Shown here: piece by piece, positions 1 through 11,400 of the stretch
Numbering within the stretch: the stretch's first letter is position 1
Layout: every line of letters begins with the position of its first letter
Assembly: GCA_946902985.2 (NCBI GenBank)
Contig: OX336388.2
Span: forward strand, 370,251,387-370,315,386
Reading direction: 5' to 3'
Length of the DNA: 64,000 nucleotides
DNA from: Meconema thalassinum
Lineage: Eukaryota > Arthropoda > Insecta > Orthoptera > Tettigoniidae
The notes under the pieces: generated by a model
Told to the model about the DNA's origin: nothing
The model's input: only the letters and a program-made list of their open reading frames with translations
The model's database searches: none
Made by a program: the position numbers and the translations under genes

Positions 1-69
1 GATTCCATGCGACGGAGGGTGGATGCATGTATCCTCGCTAACGAAGGACATTTTGAACATTTCCTGTAA
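1..69 (+). pseudogene. C-terminus of a Tc1/mariner-superfamily (DDE) transposase, cut by the window edge
   Basis: Frame 1 from the first base is open for 22 codons and ends in TAA at 67-69. It reads RRRVDACILANEGHFEHFL, the arginine-rich tail ending in GHFEH-L that closes many insect transposases of the DDE_3/IS630-Tc1-mariner group. These enzymes cut and paste their own element at TA dinucleotides. The catalytic domain lies outside the window, so integrity cannot be judged. The stop is followed by about 200 bp of non-coding DNA and a transposon end (CACCCTG) beside TA, which fits the 3' end of such an element. The match is made from memory of the family tail; a short chance match is possible but unlikely given the context. 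Confidence 0.6.
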
Positions 70-271
70 CAAAGTGTTTGAAGTCACGCTGGTACGTTCT
101 GTTGCTGTGTGTTTCCATTCCATGATTAATGTGATTTGAAGAGAAGTAATAAAATGAGCTCTAACATGGAAATTAAGCGTTTCCGGACACATGTCCACAT
201 ATCATATTTTCTTTCTTTGTGTGTGAGGAATGTTTCCTGAAATTTTGGCCGTACCTTTTTGTAACACCCTG
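1..271 (+). mobile_element. 3' end of a Tc1/mariner-like DNA transposon
   Basis: The transposase tail is followed by a non-coding stretch that ends AACACCCTG directly before TATA. The same terminus (CAGGGTG read inward, flanked by TA) bounds two other elements in this window, at 15201 and 33729, and in both of those the inverted partner is visible. Here the left end lies outside the window, so the inverted repeat cannot be confirmed. Confidence 0.5.
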
Positions 272-760
272 TATACATGTAATTCCAGTTGAGTCTGCTA
301 TTATCCGCCTGTTTTAGGGACACGTACAGTATTGCGAATCCCACGCATACGGTACTACATCATATCCGGTATCGTGAAACAGAAAAGCGCCGCCAAGTTA
401 ATGTGAAAGTGTGCCTAGTTCCAGTGTTTGTTTGACATGGATTATGCGAGTTGCAAGTGATCAATTTCCAATTTCTTGTTCGCTAAAACTCAACTTCAAT
501 AATATTCATCCTAACCAATGGTTTTTGCCTAGCCCAATATTTTCATCCAGACAAATGGTTTTTGTCTAGACCAATATTGTTAGCTAATATAAACACCCCT
601 GGTTCTTCTTACGCACAGAGGGGTAGTCACGCATCAATAATCTTTATCCAAGCCAATGGTTTTGCCAAGTATTGCTTTTTTACATAATTACAACACAACG
701 TGTGTCGTGTGGTGTATTTTCATCAGACATAATGTCAACAGTGATATGACGTGAAATGGC
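272..760. other. No gene recognised
   Basis: AT-rich DNA with short near-repeats of the phrase AACCAATGGTTTTTGCC / ACAAATGGTTTTTGTC around 515-665. There is no coding or RNA signal I can support. Confidence 0.5.
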
Positions 761-768
761 GTGATTTT

Positions 769-815
769 TAGCCTACTTTCGATTTTTGCAAAAAATGAAA
801 GTAGACTTATGAGAT
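769..815 (+). repeat. Hairpin terminus of the dispersed hairpin-(GT)n family
   Basis: AGCCTACTTTC and GAAAGTAGACT form an imperfect stem around a short AT-rich loop, followed by TTATGAGATC. The same hairpin plus TTATGAGATC recurs at 18497, 28456, 45784, 48261, 51540, 53083, 55495, 57875, 59342, 61722 and 63190, on both strands. It marks one end of a repeat family that continues into (GT)n, poly-C and monomer DNA. Confidence 0.7.
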
Positions 816-832
816 CAACACAGGGCGAAAAA

Positions 833-957
833 AGTGTGTCTGTCTGTGTGCGTGTATGTGTGTGTGAGTGTGTGTGTGTGTGTGTGTGTATGTGTGTGTG
901 TGAGTCTGTGTGTGTGTGTGTGTGTGGGTGTGTCTGTGTGTGTGTGAGTGTGTGTAC
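833..957 (+). repeat. (TG)n microsatellite
   Basis: About 125 bp of TG repeats with occasional interruptions. It lies between the hairpin and the poly-C start of the 293-bp satellite. Open frames across it encode only Cys/Val or Thr/His runs and are not genes. Confidence 0.9.
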
Positions 958-970
958 TCTGAATGTCTGT

Positions 971-3415
971 CCCCCCCTATCAATTCGAACACGGTGAATG
1001 CGAATTGAACGAAATTTGGTACAAAGGTAGCACTAGCAAAGGACACCTCAGTGTCATGTTTTATATCGCCGCCATCTTGACGGAAACGTAATGGTGGCCA
1101 CACAAATGTTCAAAGCTTAAATCAAATTACGACTAACCTAATCATCCGATCTCTACCAAATTTTGCAACAACATACCATTATGGGGGGAGCATCCTCTGA
1201 CCAAACCAATAGGTCATCAGCGTAATAGATTGCGGATGGCGGCCATCTTTGTGTGAAAATCGATTCCCCCTATTAATTCGAACACGGTGCAACCGAATGG
1301 AACGAAATTTGGTACAGAGGTAGTACTAACAAAAGGCACCTCAGTGTCATGTTTTATATCGCCGCCATCTTGACGGAAACGTAATGGCGGCCACACAAAT
1401 GTTCAAAGCTTAAATCAAATTACGACTAACCTAATCATCCGATCTCTACCAAATTTTGCAACAACATACCTTTATAGGGGGAGCATCCTCTGACCAAACT
1501 AATAGGTCATCAGCGTAATAGTTTGCGGATGACGGCCATCTTTGTGTGAAAACCGATTCCCCCTATTAATTCGAACACGGTGCAACTGAATGGAACGAAA
1601 TTTGGTACAGCGGTAGTACTAACAAAAGGCACCTCAGTGTCATGTTTTATATCGCCGCCATCTTGACGGAAACGTAATGGCGGCCACGCAAATGTTCAAA
1701 GCTTAAATCAAATTACGATTAACCTAATCATCCAATCTCTACCAAATTTTGCAACAACATACGCTTATGGAGGAAGCATCCTTTGACCCAATGAATAGGC
1801 CATTAGCCTAATAGTTTGCGGATGGCGGCCATCTTTGTGTGAAAATCAATTCCCCCTATTAATTCAAACACGGTGAAAATGAATGGAACGAAATTTGGTA
1901 CAGAGGTAGCACTAGCAGGGGGCATCTGTGTCATGTTTTATATCGCCGCCATTTTGACAGAAACGTAATGGCGGCCACACAAATGTTCAAAGCTTAAGTT
2001 AAATTACGACTAACATAACCATCCGATCTCTACCAAACTTTGCAACAACATACCTTTATGGAGGGAGCATCATTTGACCAATCTAATATGTAATTAGCCT
2101 AATAGTTTGCGGATGGCGGCCATCTTTATGTCAAAATTGATTCCCCCTATTAATTCGAACACGGTGGAACCGAATGGAACGAAATTTGGTACAGAGGTAG
2201 CACTAGCAAAGGGCACCTCAGTGTCATGTCTTATATCGCCGCCATCTTGACTGAAACGTAATGGCGGACACACGAATATTCAAAGCTTAAATCAAATTAC
2301 GATTAACCTAATCATCCGATCTCTACCAAATTTTGCAAGTACATACCTTTATGGAGGGAGCATTCTTTGACCAATCTAATAGGTCATTTGCCTAATAGTT
2401 TGCGGATGGCGGCCATCTTTATGTCAAAATGGATTCCCCCTATTAATTCAAACACGGTGAAACCGAATGGAACGAAATTTGGTATAGAGGTAGCACTAGC
2501 AAAGTGCACCTCAGTGTCACGTTTTATATCGCCGCCATCTTGACTGAAACGTAATGGCGGCCACACGAATGTTCAAAGCTTAAATCAAATTACGATTAAC
2601 CTAATCATCCGATCTCAACCAAATTTTGCAACTACATACCTTTATGGAGGGAGCATCCTTTGACCAATCTAATAGGTCATTCGCCTAATAGTTTGCGGAT
2701 GGCGGCCATCTTTGTGTCAGAATCGATTCCCCCTATTAATTCAAACACGGGGAAACCGAATGGAACGAAATTTGGTACAGAGATAGCACTAGCAAAGGGC
2801 ATCTCAGTGTCATGATTAATATCGCCGCCATATTGACAGAAACTTAATGGCGGCCACACAAATGTTTAAAGCTTAAATTAAATTATGACTAACATAACCA
2901 TCCGGTCTCTACCAAACTTTGCAACAACATACCTTTATGGAGGGAGCATCCTTTGACCAATCTAATAGGTCATTAGCCCAACAGTTTGCGGATGGCGGCC
3001 ATGTTTATGTCAAAATTGATTCCCCTATTAATTCGAACACGGTGGAACCGAATGAACGAAATTTGGTACAGAGGTAGCACTAGCAAAGGGCACCTCAGTG
3101 TCATGTTTTATATCACCGCTATCTTGACGGAAACGTAATCGCGGCCACCCAAATGTTAAAAGCTAAAATGTAATTACGACCAACCTAATAATCTAGTCTC
3201 TACCAAATTTTGCAGCACCATATCTTTATGTGGGAAACATATTCTGACCAAACTGCAAGAACATCAGCCCAATAGTTTGCAGATGGTGGCCAAGTATGTG
3301 TGCAAATCGATTCCCCCTATCAATTCAAACACGATGGAACCGAATTGAACGAAATTTGGTACAGAGGTAGCTCTAGCAAAGGGCACCTCATATTCATGTT
3401 TAATATCCCTATAGC
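971..3415 (+). repeat. Satellite array, period about 293 bp, about 8.3 monomers
   Basis: The landmark ATTC(G/A)AACACGG recurs at 983, 1276, 1569, 1862, 2153, 2446, 2739, 3031 and 3323, a spacing of 291-293 bp. Monomers start with CCCCCTATTAATTC and contain ATCGCCGCCATCTTGAC, AATGGCGGCCAC and GGATGGCGGCCATC. Copies differ by several percent, with the most diverged at the right end, as expected of an ageing tandem array. A single monomer in reverse orientation occurs at 18104-18420. Stops are frequent in all frames, so it is not coding. Confidence 0.95.
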
Positions 3416-3845
3416 ACGTTGTATTTCAACAAGCTACTACAACCAACATTCAATCATACTCCTTGAAAAGGACAAAGAGTTATAACAATACCCATGCATT
3501 TAGGAGAAAGTAGGCTATATGTTCTTTACTGAACATCTTGTTTTATGTATTTATTTATTTATTTATTTATTGCCTCCAAAGAACAAAATTCCAGTTACTG
3601 GAGACTGACCAATTATGCATAGCATTATCAAAATCACATGTTAAATAAAACAAAAAACAACACGACAAACAATAATAATACAGTTCACCTTGTACAATAC
3701 TCAAGTTTAACTATTCTAAACACAAATATATGCTGATTGCTAACTTGATAAAGTGAAAGTAAACTGTAATTAAATTAAGAGTAATCAATACGTTGTGATT
3801 AGGCTAGTAATGGATGAAAACAACAAATTATTAAATGTATTAATA
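3416..3845. other. AT-rich spacer with a (TTTA)n tract
   Basis: A (TTTA)n run lies at about 3546-3573 and may be the 3' tail of a minus-strand retroelement fragment. I recognise nothing else before the LINE that starts near 3846. Confidence 0.5.
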
Positions 3846-5424
3846 ACTGGCTCAAAAATTATAGAGCAGCAGGAGATAATTCATTGGTAGCAGGACTATG
3901 GAACTATGCAAATGAACAAACCATCACCAAACTCCATAAACGCCTCATCGATGTACGGAATTCGGAACAAACACCCGAGGAATGGAGAATGGCTGTAATC
4001 CACCCAATTCATAAAAAGGGTGATAGATCAGACACGAACAACTACCGTGGGATTTCTTTGCTTGATGTAACATACAAGATTCTATCTAGAATTATCTTGA
4101 CAAGAATTCAACAACAACTCGATCAAGAACTAGGGGAATATCAAGGAGGTTTCTGACCATGTCGCAGCTGTCCGGATCAGATCATCAGTCTGAAATGGAT
4201 AATGAAATATCATAGAATGAGACAAAAGGATTTGGTCATTACTTTTGTGGATTTTAATAAAGCTTATGACACTATCCATCGAGGGTCATTACTTAACATC
4301 CTTAGGGAATTTGGGTTACATCAAAAGCTTATCAACCTCATCGGCGTTACTTTGAAAGATACTAAATCAAAGGTTAAATTTCGAGGAGCCTTGTCTGAAC
4401 CATTTGATATCCGGACTGGACTTCGACAGGGAGATGGTCTATCACCGTTATTATTTAATTGTGTTCTTGAAAAGATCATGCGTGAGTGGAACAAAACTTG
4501 TCCTCCAAATGTAAAGTTTGGTAATAATATAAAACTGAATTGCTTGGCTTATGCAGATGACCTTTCACTGCTTGCAACCAGTATAGATGAGGCTAAACAC
4601 CAAATTGAAGAACGTGGGTCTATTGCAGCAAAAGTAGGACTTAAAATTTCATTTGAAAAGACTGAAATAACGGCATCCTTTGATGTGGAAATACAAGCTA
4701 TTACATTGATTAACAATTAAGAAATTAAAGTTGTACTTAAATTTAAATATTTAGGGGAGATTATAACATGGAATTTGAATGAGAAAGCGTAAATCGAAAA
4801 TAGATCAACAAAGTTAAGACAAGCGCAATATATTTCTTGGTCTAGTTACAAAAAAAACACTCTCCATAAATGCCAAATTACGACATTACGAATCAGTTAT
4901 TAAACCGGAAGCAATATATGCTTGTGAAACACTTTTCAAGTTAAACACTCGATCAGTTACTCACACATTACAGAAGACTGATAGAAGAATTCTCAGAACT
5001 ATAATTAATAAAAAACATCAGGTGGATGGTCAATGGCGTCTATTACCTAATGAAGTGGTTTATAAAGAAACTGAGTCTATAGTCGATACTATGCGAAAAA
5101 GGCCAATTGCCTTTTTTTTTTGTCATATCTCACGCCTGCCGGATACCAGACAATTAAAAGTATTAACTAATTATTTTTTTCAAAAGTAAAACAAAGAACT
5201 CTTGGTTTATGGAAATTCAAAATGATCTGGATGAACTCGGCTTGACAATGTCCCAAATTGCTAACAAAGATGAGAAGAATATCTTGAGAAACAAGAACAT
5301 CCGACTTCCCTTAAAAACCTATACTCGCAAAACTTACACCATAGGCGATGCAGAGAGAGCAGCAAGGTCGACTAGAATGAAAATGTTTTGGGAAAAGAAG
5401 AAAATTAAGAAGTTGAATCTTTAA
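3846..5424 (+). pseudogene. Non-LTR retrotransposon ORF2 fragment: reverse transcriptase and C-terminal region, broken
   Basis: This is the reverse-transcriptase part of a LINE ORF2, which copies its own RNA into DNA at a nicked target. The 5' half, including any endonuclease, is missing. Visible RT blocks in order: HKKGDRSDTNNYRGISLL, then GEYQGGF, then FVDFNKAYD, GLRQGDGLSPLLF and AYADDLSLLA. The catalytic D of FVDFNKAYD and the ADD box are intact. A TGA at 4154-4156 replaces the usual Arg of GGFR and lies in frame with the sequence on both sides, as a CGA to TGA change would give. After 4720 the frame breaks again, yet recognisable C-terminal sequence resumes (KYLGEII, VIKPEAIYACETLFKL, RRILRTII) down to a final open stretch ending in TAA near 5424. 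The copy cannot make a working protein. The clade is not assigned. Confidence 0.88.
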
Positions 5425-5506
5425 TATTGTTTTTGAGACATGTATATACTTGTTTTGGTTAAGTGCTCCAATGAGGGCGAAACGTATGTAAATAAATAAA
5501 TAAATA
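5425..5506 (+). mobile_element. LINE 3' UTR and (AAAT)n tail
   Basis: A short 3' untranslated region follows the stop and ends in AAATAAATAAATAAATA. This is the microsatellite-type tail left by target-primed reverse transcription. It fixes the 3' end of the LINE copy. Confidence 0.75.
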
Positions 5507-6284
5507 TCTGGTGATTATCACTTGATACTATTGTGCAGATGGTCTAGATTTGACTGACAACAGGGTTCGTTCTACAGTTGCATAAAGTATGATGCATAGA
5601 TTTTGACGTTTTATCAGACATTTTCCAAGATATATTTGTGTTATATGACGTCAATGTGTGCCCCTGAATAACAGTTGAAGAGGCCTCATGTGCCTGGGGA
5701 TACATGGCTGCCATTGTTGAATGAGCGAGAAATGAAAACATTTATTTACGTAATACAACAAATATTTTCGGTGCAGCAGTGATAATTGACAGTAATTCCT
5801 AATTCTAATGACTCCCAGCAAGGTATATAAATCATGTGTAAAAGCCAGGATTAGGTGTCCTCCAGTATTAATGTGTAATTGTTGATCTAACAACCACGGA
5901 TGAAACACACATTGAATTTAAATGAAAATATGATTTGGCATCAAAATTATGACATTGACATTGATATGAAAACAGCCACGAGTTCTTAGTTCCAATTCTT
6001 TAACAGTACCGGGACATAAACAGGAGATTTACGGAAAGGATATGAGCAGTTACCATGAGTGTTATTTCGGAACACATTGTAGAAAGACGATAACAGTTTG
6101 GCCCACGGGCAGCGCTGGAAGGCCCATAAATGATGGCGATCGATGCTGTGATGTCAGTTTCTCCCACTTCTTCGCTCGCCTTTTGGATACGCATAACTTA
6201 AGTACCAATAAAATGTCGAAAGCATTCGCACAGGTAGTGTAGGAAGTGATGTCTACTGAAAATAATAGTTCTGTTCCAGAGATG
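5507..6284. other. No gene recognised
   Basis: Non-repetitive within this window. Short chance frames are present, but I see no family motif, RNA gene or repeat boundary. Confidence 0.5.
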
Positions 6285-6292
6285 TGCTAGTG

Positions 6293-7154
6293 CAGTGGTT
6301 CTGAACCCGTAGAAGTGTGCGGACCACTCAGCCTGAAAACGAATCATGTACGGACCCCCCTCCCTCCCCCCAATACACCTAATCAGTTGTAACCTTTCCT
6401 CAATAACACTTATTTTAAAGATATTTCAGGCGGCTTCGGTGGCGTAGTCGGTAGCATGCTGAGCTTCTATTCCCAAGATAGCGGGATCAAACCCGGCCGA
6501 AACCGTCGGATTTTTTAAGAGCGTTAAAATCCCTCAGTATGACTTCCTTCGGAGGGAAAGTAAAGCCGGCGGTCCCATGTCATAGAATTATGGCATGTTT
6601 AAGAACCTTCCACTAATTACATCTGTGTGAAGCTAAATTGAATAGGTTAAGAATGTAAACAACGCTCTTAGGTTTCTACGTTCGTTGCCAAGAACCGACT
6701 GCGGTGGCGTCTAGTAGCTAAGTTCGTAACTTGGCCTAGTAGTCGTTGACGGTGGTGCTTGGCGGCAAAAGTAGCAACTATTTGAAAGATTCCATGTTGC
6801 AGTCTGTACTTAAATTAAAAAAACAGATAACACACACTAATACAGTCATCACAATTAACACCGGCTATCAGACAGATTCTACACACACCCAAAGTACACG
6901 GGGCTACATAACCGCGTTGTCGCAGCCCCTAAACTTAAGAACCAACCAACCAACCAAAGATATTTCAATTCAAAATCTGATATTCATCACTGCGAATACA
7001 TTCGGACGATTCTTGTTCAACGCACATCGTTTTCGAAATCCCCATTTATTGGCCACTTTTTTATACGTGCTGGTGGACCCTTCTCTCCCGTGGACCACTC
7101 CCGGGGCACTCGCGGACCACCTGTGGTCCGTTGACCACCGGTTAAGAACCACTG
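6293..7154 (+). mobile_element. Non-autonomous hAT element (MITE), interrupted by a SINE
   Basis: The left end CAGTGGTTCTGAACC is inverted at the right end (GGTTAAGAACCACTG). The element is flanked by a perfect 8-bp target duplication, TGCTAGTG, at 6285-6292 and 7155-7162. An 8-bp duplication and a CAGTGGTTCT-type terminus are hallmarks of the hAT superfamily. No transposase is present. Without the nested SINE and its duplication the element would be about 323 bp. Confidence 0.92.
6429..6955 (+). mobile_element. tRNA-derived SINE nested in a hAT MITE
   Basis: The insertion is bounded by a perfect 12-bp duplication, AAAGATATTTCA, at 6417-6428 and 6956-6967. The head (about 6434-6500) is tRNA-like: a box-A region around TAGTCGGTAGC and a box-B region GGGATCAAACCC. 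A unique body and an (AACC)n tail follow. Pol III would read it from the internal boxes, and movement would depend on a partner LINE. A relative of the same family lies at 19577-20009. Confidence 0.9.
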
Positions 7155-7321
7155 TGCTAGTGAGTACAGTCGTGCTCATTCGGATCGTGGAATAGTGGAA
7201 TAATTATATTATTGAAGCCTGGCTCTAGCAAGTATGATGTAAGAAGCACTTATGCCGAGCTGACAGCAGAAGTGATTGATTATGCCAGGAGAGTCAGGCT
7301 GGGTACCGGAACGTAAACTGG

Positions 7322-7885
7322 CGGCAGCCTAGTACAGTGGTTAGCACAACCCTTGCTCTGTGACGTCATTCACATTGCTATGTTGGAACTGAACACACAG
7401 CGATCGCCAACTACGTCAACTTGCGTGGCGTTTGCTTGTAAACTCGGGGATATTTCAAGCAGCACCAGTAATTCGTACAGTGAGAACCTTCTCTATAGAA
7501 CGGAACCTCGCAGGCGCCGTGTGACGACTGAACTACTGTGGCTAGCCGCAAGGAACTGTCGCTAGCAGCAGGGTAGCGCCCAAATAGTTCCAACACATTT
7601 ACACTTCTTAGCGTGAGGCAAAACTGAAAAGAGTCAGGTTCGATTCCTACCTCAGCCATCCCGGTAGCGGTTTCCCGTGGTTTTCCACCCCTACTCCAGG
7701 AAACTGTCGGAATGGAACCAAACTGAAGACCACGGCCGCTCCCTGCCCAAATCCTACCTAGATTACAAATACAAACACTAGTAGCCTACAGACAACTCAG
7801 TGTCACAGGTTATCAGACAGCTTCTACACACAACTAAGTAGGTATAAACGATATCGCTAAGCGCCTAAGAAATCAACAATACTAC
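7322..7885 (+). mobile_element. tRNA-derived SINE, interrupted
   Basis: A tRNA-like head GCGGCAGCCTAGTACAGTGG gives box A near 7330-7360. Box B, GGTTCGATTCC, lies near 7648-7658. The roughly 290-bp gap between the two boxes is explained by an insertion at about 7381-7597. After box B comes a body containing GTTTCCCGTGG and GACCACGGCCGCTCCCTGCCC, a sequence shared with minus-strand SINE copies at 17510 and 38915. The 3' part (TATCAGACAGCTTCTACACACA) matches the tail of the SINE at 6429, which suggests the same partner LINE. Confidence 0.75.
7381..7597. mobile_element. Probable small MITE inside the SINE
   Basis: The 10-bp inverted ends TGTTGGAACT ... AGTTCCAACA enclose 217 bp that separate box A from box B of the host SINE. 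The flanks CATTGCTA and CATTTACA are only partly alike, so the target duplication is unclear. The superfamily is not assigned. Confidence 0.5.
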
Positions 7886-7959
7886 TTCTAATATCAACTG
7901 CTCTATTTCCAACACGTGGCAGAGTACACGCCCGTTCCAGCACTCACTTCAAATTTTGA

Positions 7960-8092
7960 AATCTTGACGGAGCTGGGAATAGAACCCATGCCCTCCTCCA
8001 TAGGAGACAAGCGTGCTGCCCCTACATCATAGGGCCGCCTCATGGTAACTGGGAGTGTACCTAATGCCTCGGTAGGTCCCGGCGTTAAACCC
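7960..8092 (-). mobile_element. tRNA-derived SINE head, minus strand
   Basis: Read on the minus strand, the segment begins CGGCCCTATGATGTAGGGGC, continues through a box-A-like region and reaches box B, GGGTTCTATTCCC. This is the usual layout of an insect SINE head. Its body continues to lower coordinates and its end is not defined. Confidence 0.6.
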
Positions 8093-8095
8093 AGA

Positions 8096-8430
8096 ACGGT
8101 TGGGAAAGGAGTCGTAATATGAATCTAGACCACGGAAGCCAACTTGTTATTAAAAAACACTTTCGAAGAAAGACCCCCATTTTCACCTCCTTTGCCTGAT
8201 ATTGCCCATTAACGAACTCGACCGAGATCATAAAGGGATACATATTATGTAAAAATTTCAAGGTGATTGGTGAAAAACTGCGGTAGTTATCGTGTTCACA
8301 AGAAAGTGATACACAAGCAGTATATACTGTATATATCATACATAAATTACATATAAACTTTTTAACTGACAGTGGTTTTTGGGGTCTTGGGGATGTGAAA
8401 CACGAAGATATTGTACCCGCTTGAGAGGAG
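8096..8430. repeat. Dispersed repeat family A, copy 1
   Basis: It shares ATTGCCCATTAACGAACTCGACCGAGAT, GGTGATTGGTG, GTAGTTATCGTG and GTGGTTTTTGGGGTCTTGG (short phrases in this order) with 13140-13294 and 16100-16230. In that second locus the family is split by a Helitron and a TA-flanked transposon. No coding content. Confidence 0.65.
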
Positions 8431-11400
8431 AATGCTGGGTCACTAATCGACTATGCTCTTCGGCTTCGGGGTGCGTTACGTCCAGCCCACAAGTGACCTC
8501 ACATTCGGATATGTAAACACAATAAGGTTATCGAGACTTCAGGATAAACTCAACATTACAGTTACAAACTATTTATTATACTCAAAAATATCCAATCAGA
8601 AATATATATATTCAAAATAAAAATCAATCATTTACTTGGCATTGTCCCTTCAAGTAAGAATGATAAAAATCACTACAAAACCACTTCAAAATCACTCTAA
8701 AATCACTTCACTATCATTTGAAATTGTCTTGCTTATTCTATTTAGTTATTATCATTATAATTATTCATTTAAGTTTATATTCACTTAGGCATCGAGCGTG
8801 CCTATCACTTTCGTCAATTTTATATCTTCTAAGGCTTTGGATATTTAACTTATTCTCAATACCCTTCAGGGCTTCCTTTATCTATACATGTATCATGTAT
8901 CTTACATTCAGTTCCTAGACTGATTAACTACTTCCACAAAGCCTTAGGTATTTAACACAAATACATTTATTTACAACACAACATGTCATGGGTCTACCCT
9001 TCAACCTTCCATTTATCTCCTCATGCTCCAGGTGATTCATTTTGTATTGTATCATGCACTGTTTTATTTTATTATTTGTGGGATCATTTAATTATATTAA
9101 ACTTCATTATTTCATAAGTCGTTCATTCATTATTTCATAAGTCGTTCATTCATTATTTCTCAAGAAAGGAATCGCTTTTTATCAACAATTCTAATATTGA
9201 CCAAATCTGTCAAAATTCACTTAATTACTTCAAACGTAGGCTTGGGAGAATTGTATCAACCCCAGCATTCCAAATATATGATTTATATTAATCTAGCACC
9301 TTTTATTCAAAATTTTCATATCGTAACTATTTATTGCTAGTCTCCGTTTAAAAACCTACTCGACAACGGAACTCATTATGTGACCTCGCCCTATTCACTC
9401 ACTAGAGGTAGGTCCAGATTGGCTGGCCCCCCTTCCTCCTTGGTACTTTACTTGTGATTTATGACACGGCTCGTGGATCGCCCTGCTTTTACACTACTGT
9501 TAACTACCTTTCAAAACATATGCTTATCCAAGCTTCATTTCTCATACAGCTACTTGCTTCCTCATTTATTAGTATTATCATCAACATTTCGTGTTTCCAG
9601 GATATTTTGTACTAGTTCGGAGAGAATGTACGACGACTTCATTAATATAACTTCACTTATAACGATTCATTTCAACAACGTTATTTCCGATGAATGACAA
9701 AGCTGGGCACTCATCCAGTCTTACATGCAAATACCATAATATACCATTTCATTTCTCTTGCGACGCTTCAATACAACAACTTTACTTAGGACGATTTATT
9801 CCAACAATGCCAGGCTGGGGATCCTTAGTCTATCCAACGGGTCTCACATGTGAATAGCATAACTTCAATATCTCGGTGGGAATTACTCATCCACGGAGCC
9901 ATAACTTCATTAATACACTAACCTGGCCAGAACCAATAGTCTGCCAGTGGGTCATGCCCTCATACAATGACGAATTACTACCTTTCGTCTCACGAACAAA
10001 ATATACCCTGGATCACGCATTTCTTTGCTAACTCTGAGCTAAACTTATTTCAATTACTTGGCCCTTCCGGCAATACAAATTTTCTTGGATACTCATAGTT
10101 TATTTATTTTCTCAACAACAACTTTATTACTTCGCGGTAAGACTTCGGGTCTTCCTGTCATTTTAATTTCATAACTTTGGCCTGATAGCCTACAATAGAA
10201 ACTTTACACTTTTATTTTAGGTCATCCGTTTTCACCCATTACATTAAATCTGCAGATTCCTTATCATGACTACAAACATCAAATATTACAGTTCCTTCAA
10301 TTACTTAATCTCCTTTATCTGAGTTCCTTATTATTATTATTATTTCAGCTTTCAAATCACTTTAATATAGCGCTTATTTACTTCACTTTCATTTAATTGG
10401 CGAAAATTCAAGCCATTTATTTTATTATTTTCGATGTCTTCCTTTAAATCCATCATTTATTTATTGTTTCATATTCCGGGTTATGATTATTTTACCTTTT
10501 ACTGATCCCAATTACATCTTTATACTCAACGAGGCAATCCTCGCTGTCAACGATTATTATTTTTATCCAAAACATATTTCAATTATTCAGTGCATTGTAA
10601 ATGTATGGTGAAATCAAGGCTAAACTCCCCAGTCAGCGCTTGATTTTCACTACTTCAGTGCATAGTACAATATCAATTATAATAAAATCATTTGACTTAC
10701 CCCGTGTGCAGCCGTTGATCATATTCCTGGATAGGGTCACCCATCTCATTACATTCCTTAGCACAAATTCATTACACTGTGTTCCACACACTTCATTATA
10801 CACTCACATAATCTAACATGATTTACATTGAAACACATTTTATCTTTAAATGTAGCACTTTATCTATAACACTAAAAATTATATTCTTCCTTTTTACAAC
10901 ACTTAATACTTCACTTCCCTATACACATATCTCAGTGATTTTCCGGCAACTCCTATCGGCGATCTCCACCTCGACGTAAGTCCCTCGACTCAGCTTCGAA
11001 CGTGTAATAGCTCGAGCGGTTCCTGCTCCTACACTGGAATTACTGTCTCAGTCTTCTTGCTGCTTCGAATGTTCTATTATTCGGTTCTTCCTTATCGGCT
11101 TCTTTAAGCGATAACTGTCTGTTGCTTATATCTAGCGATTTTTCGCACTTTAGGTCTTATATTTGACCTTCCTATGGTTTTCAGTCCGTATATTTCCTTT
11201 CCTGTAAATTGATTAGCTTGCTCGGACCTCGAACCGGCGCTTCTCTGAGCTCCTTTAGCTAAAACCTATCTTTTAGCGATGCGACGTAATTAGCTTTGTT
11301 TCTTCGTATCTGATTGTAATGCCGTCTCTACTGGACGTAACGTAGCTGTACGTTATGAAAGTTCTCTGACTTCGCTACGAATTGTCAAACTCACGTCCTG

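Noticed and set aside
761..1103. Frames through the TG repeat that encode Cys/Val-rich or His/Thr-rich peptides
   Set aside because: Pure consequence of a dinucleotide repeat, with no start context or family.
971..3415. CRISPR-like array
   Set aside because: Whole 293-bp monomers are repeated with no short direct repeat/unique spacer pattern, and the surroundings are eukaryotic transposons.
6434..6500. Functional tRNA gene
   Set aside because: Boxes A and B are present, but the stems are imperfect and the segment is the head of a SINE with target duplications and a tail.
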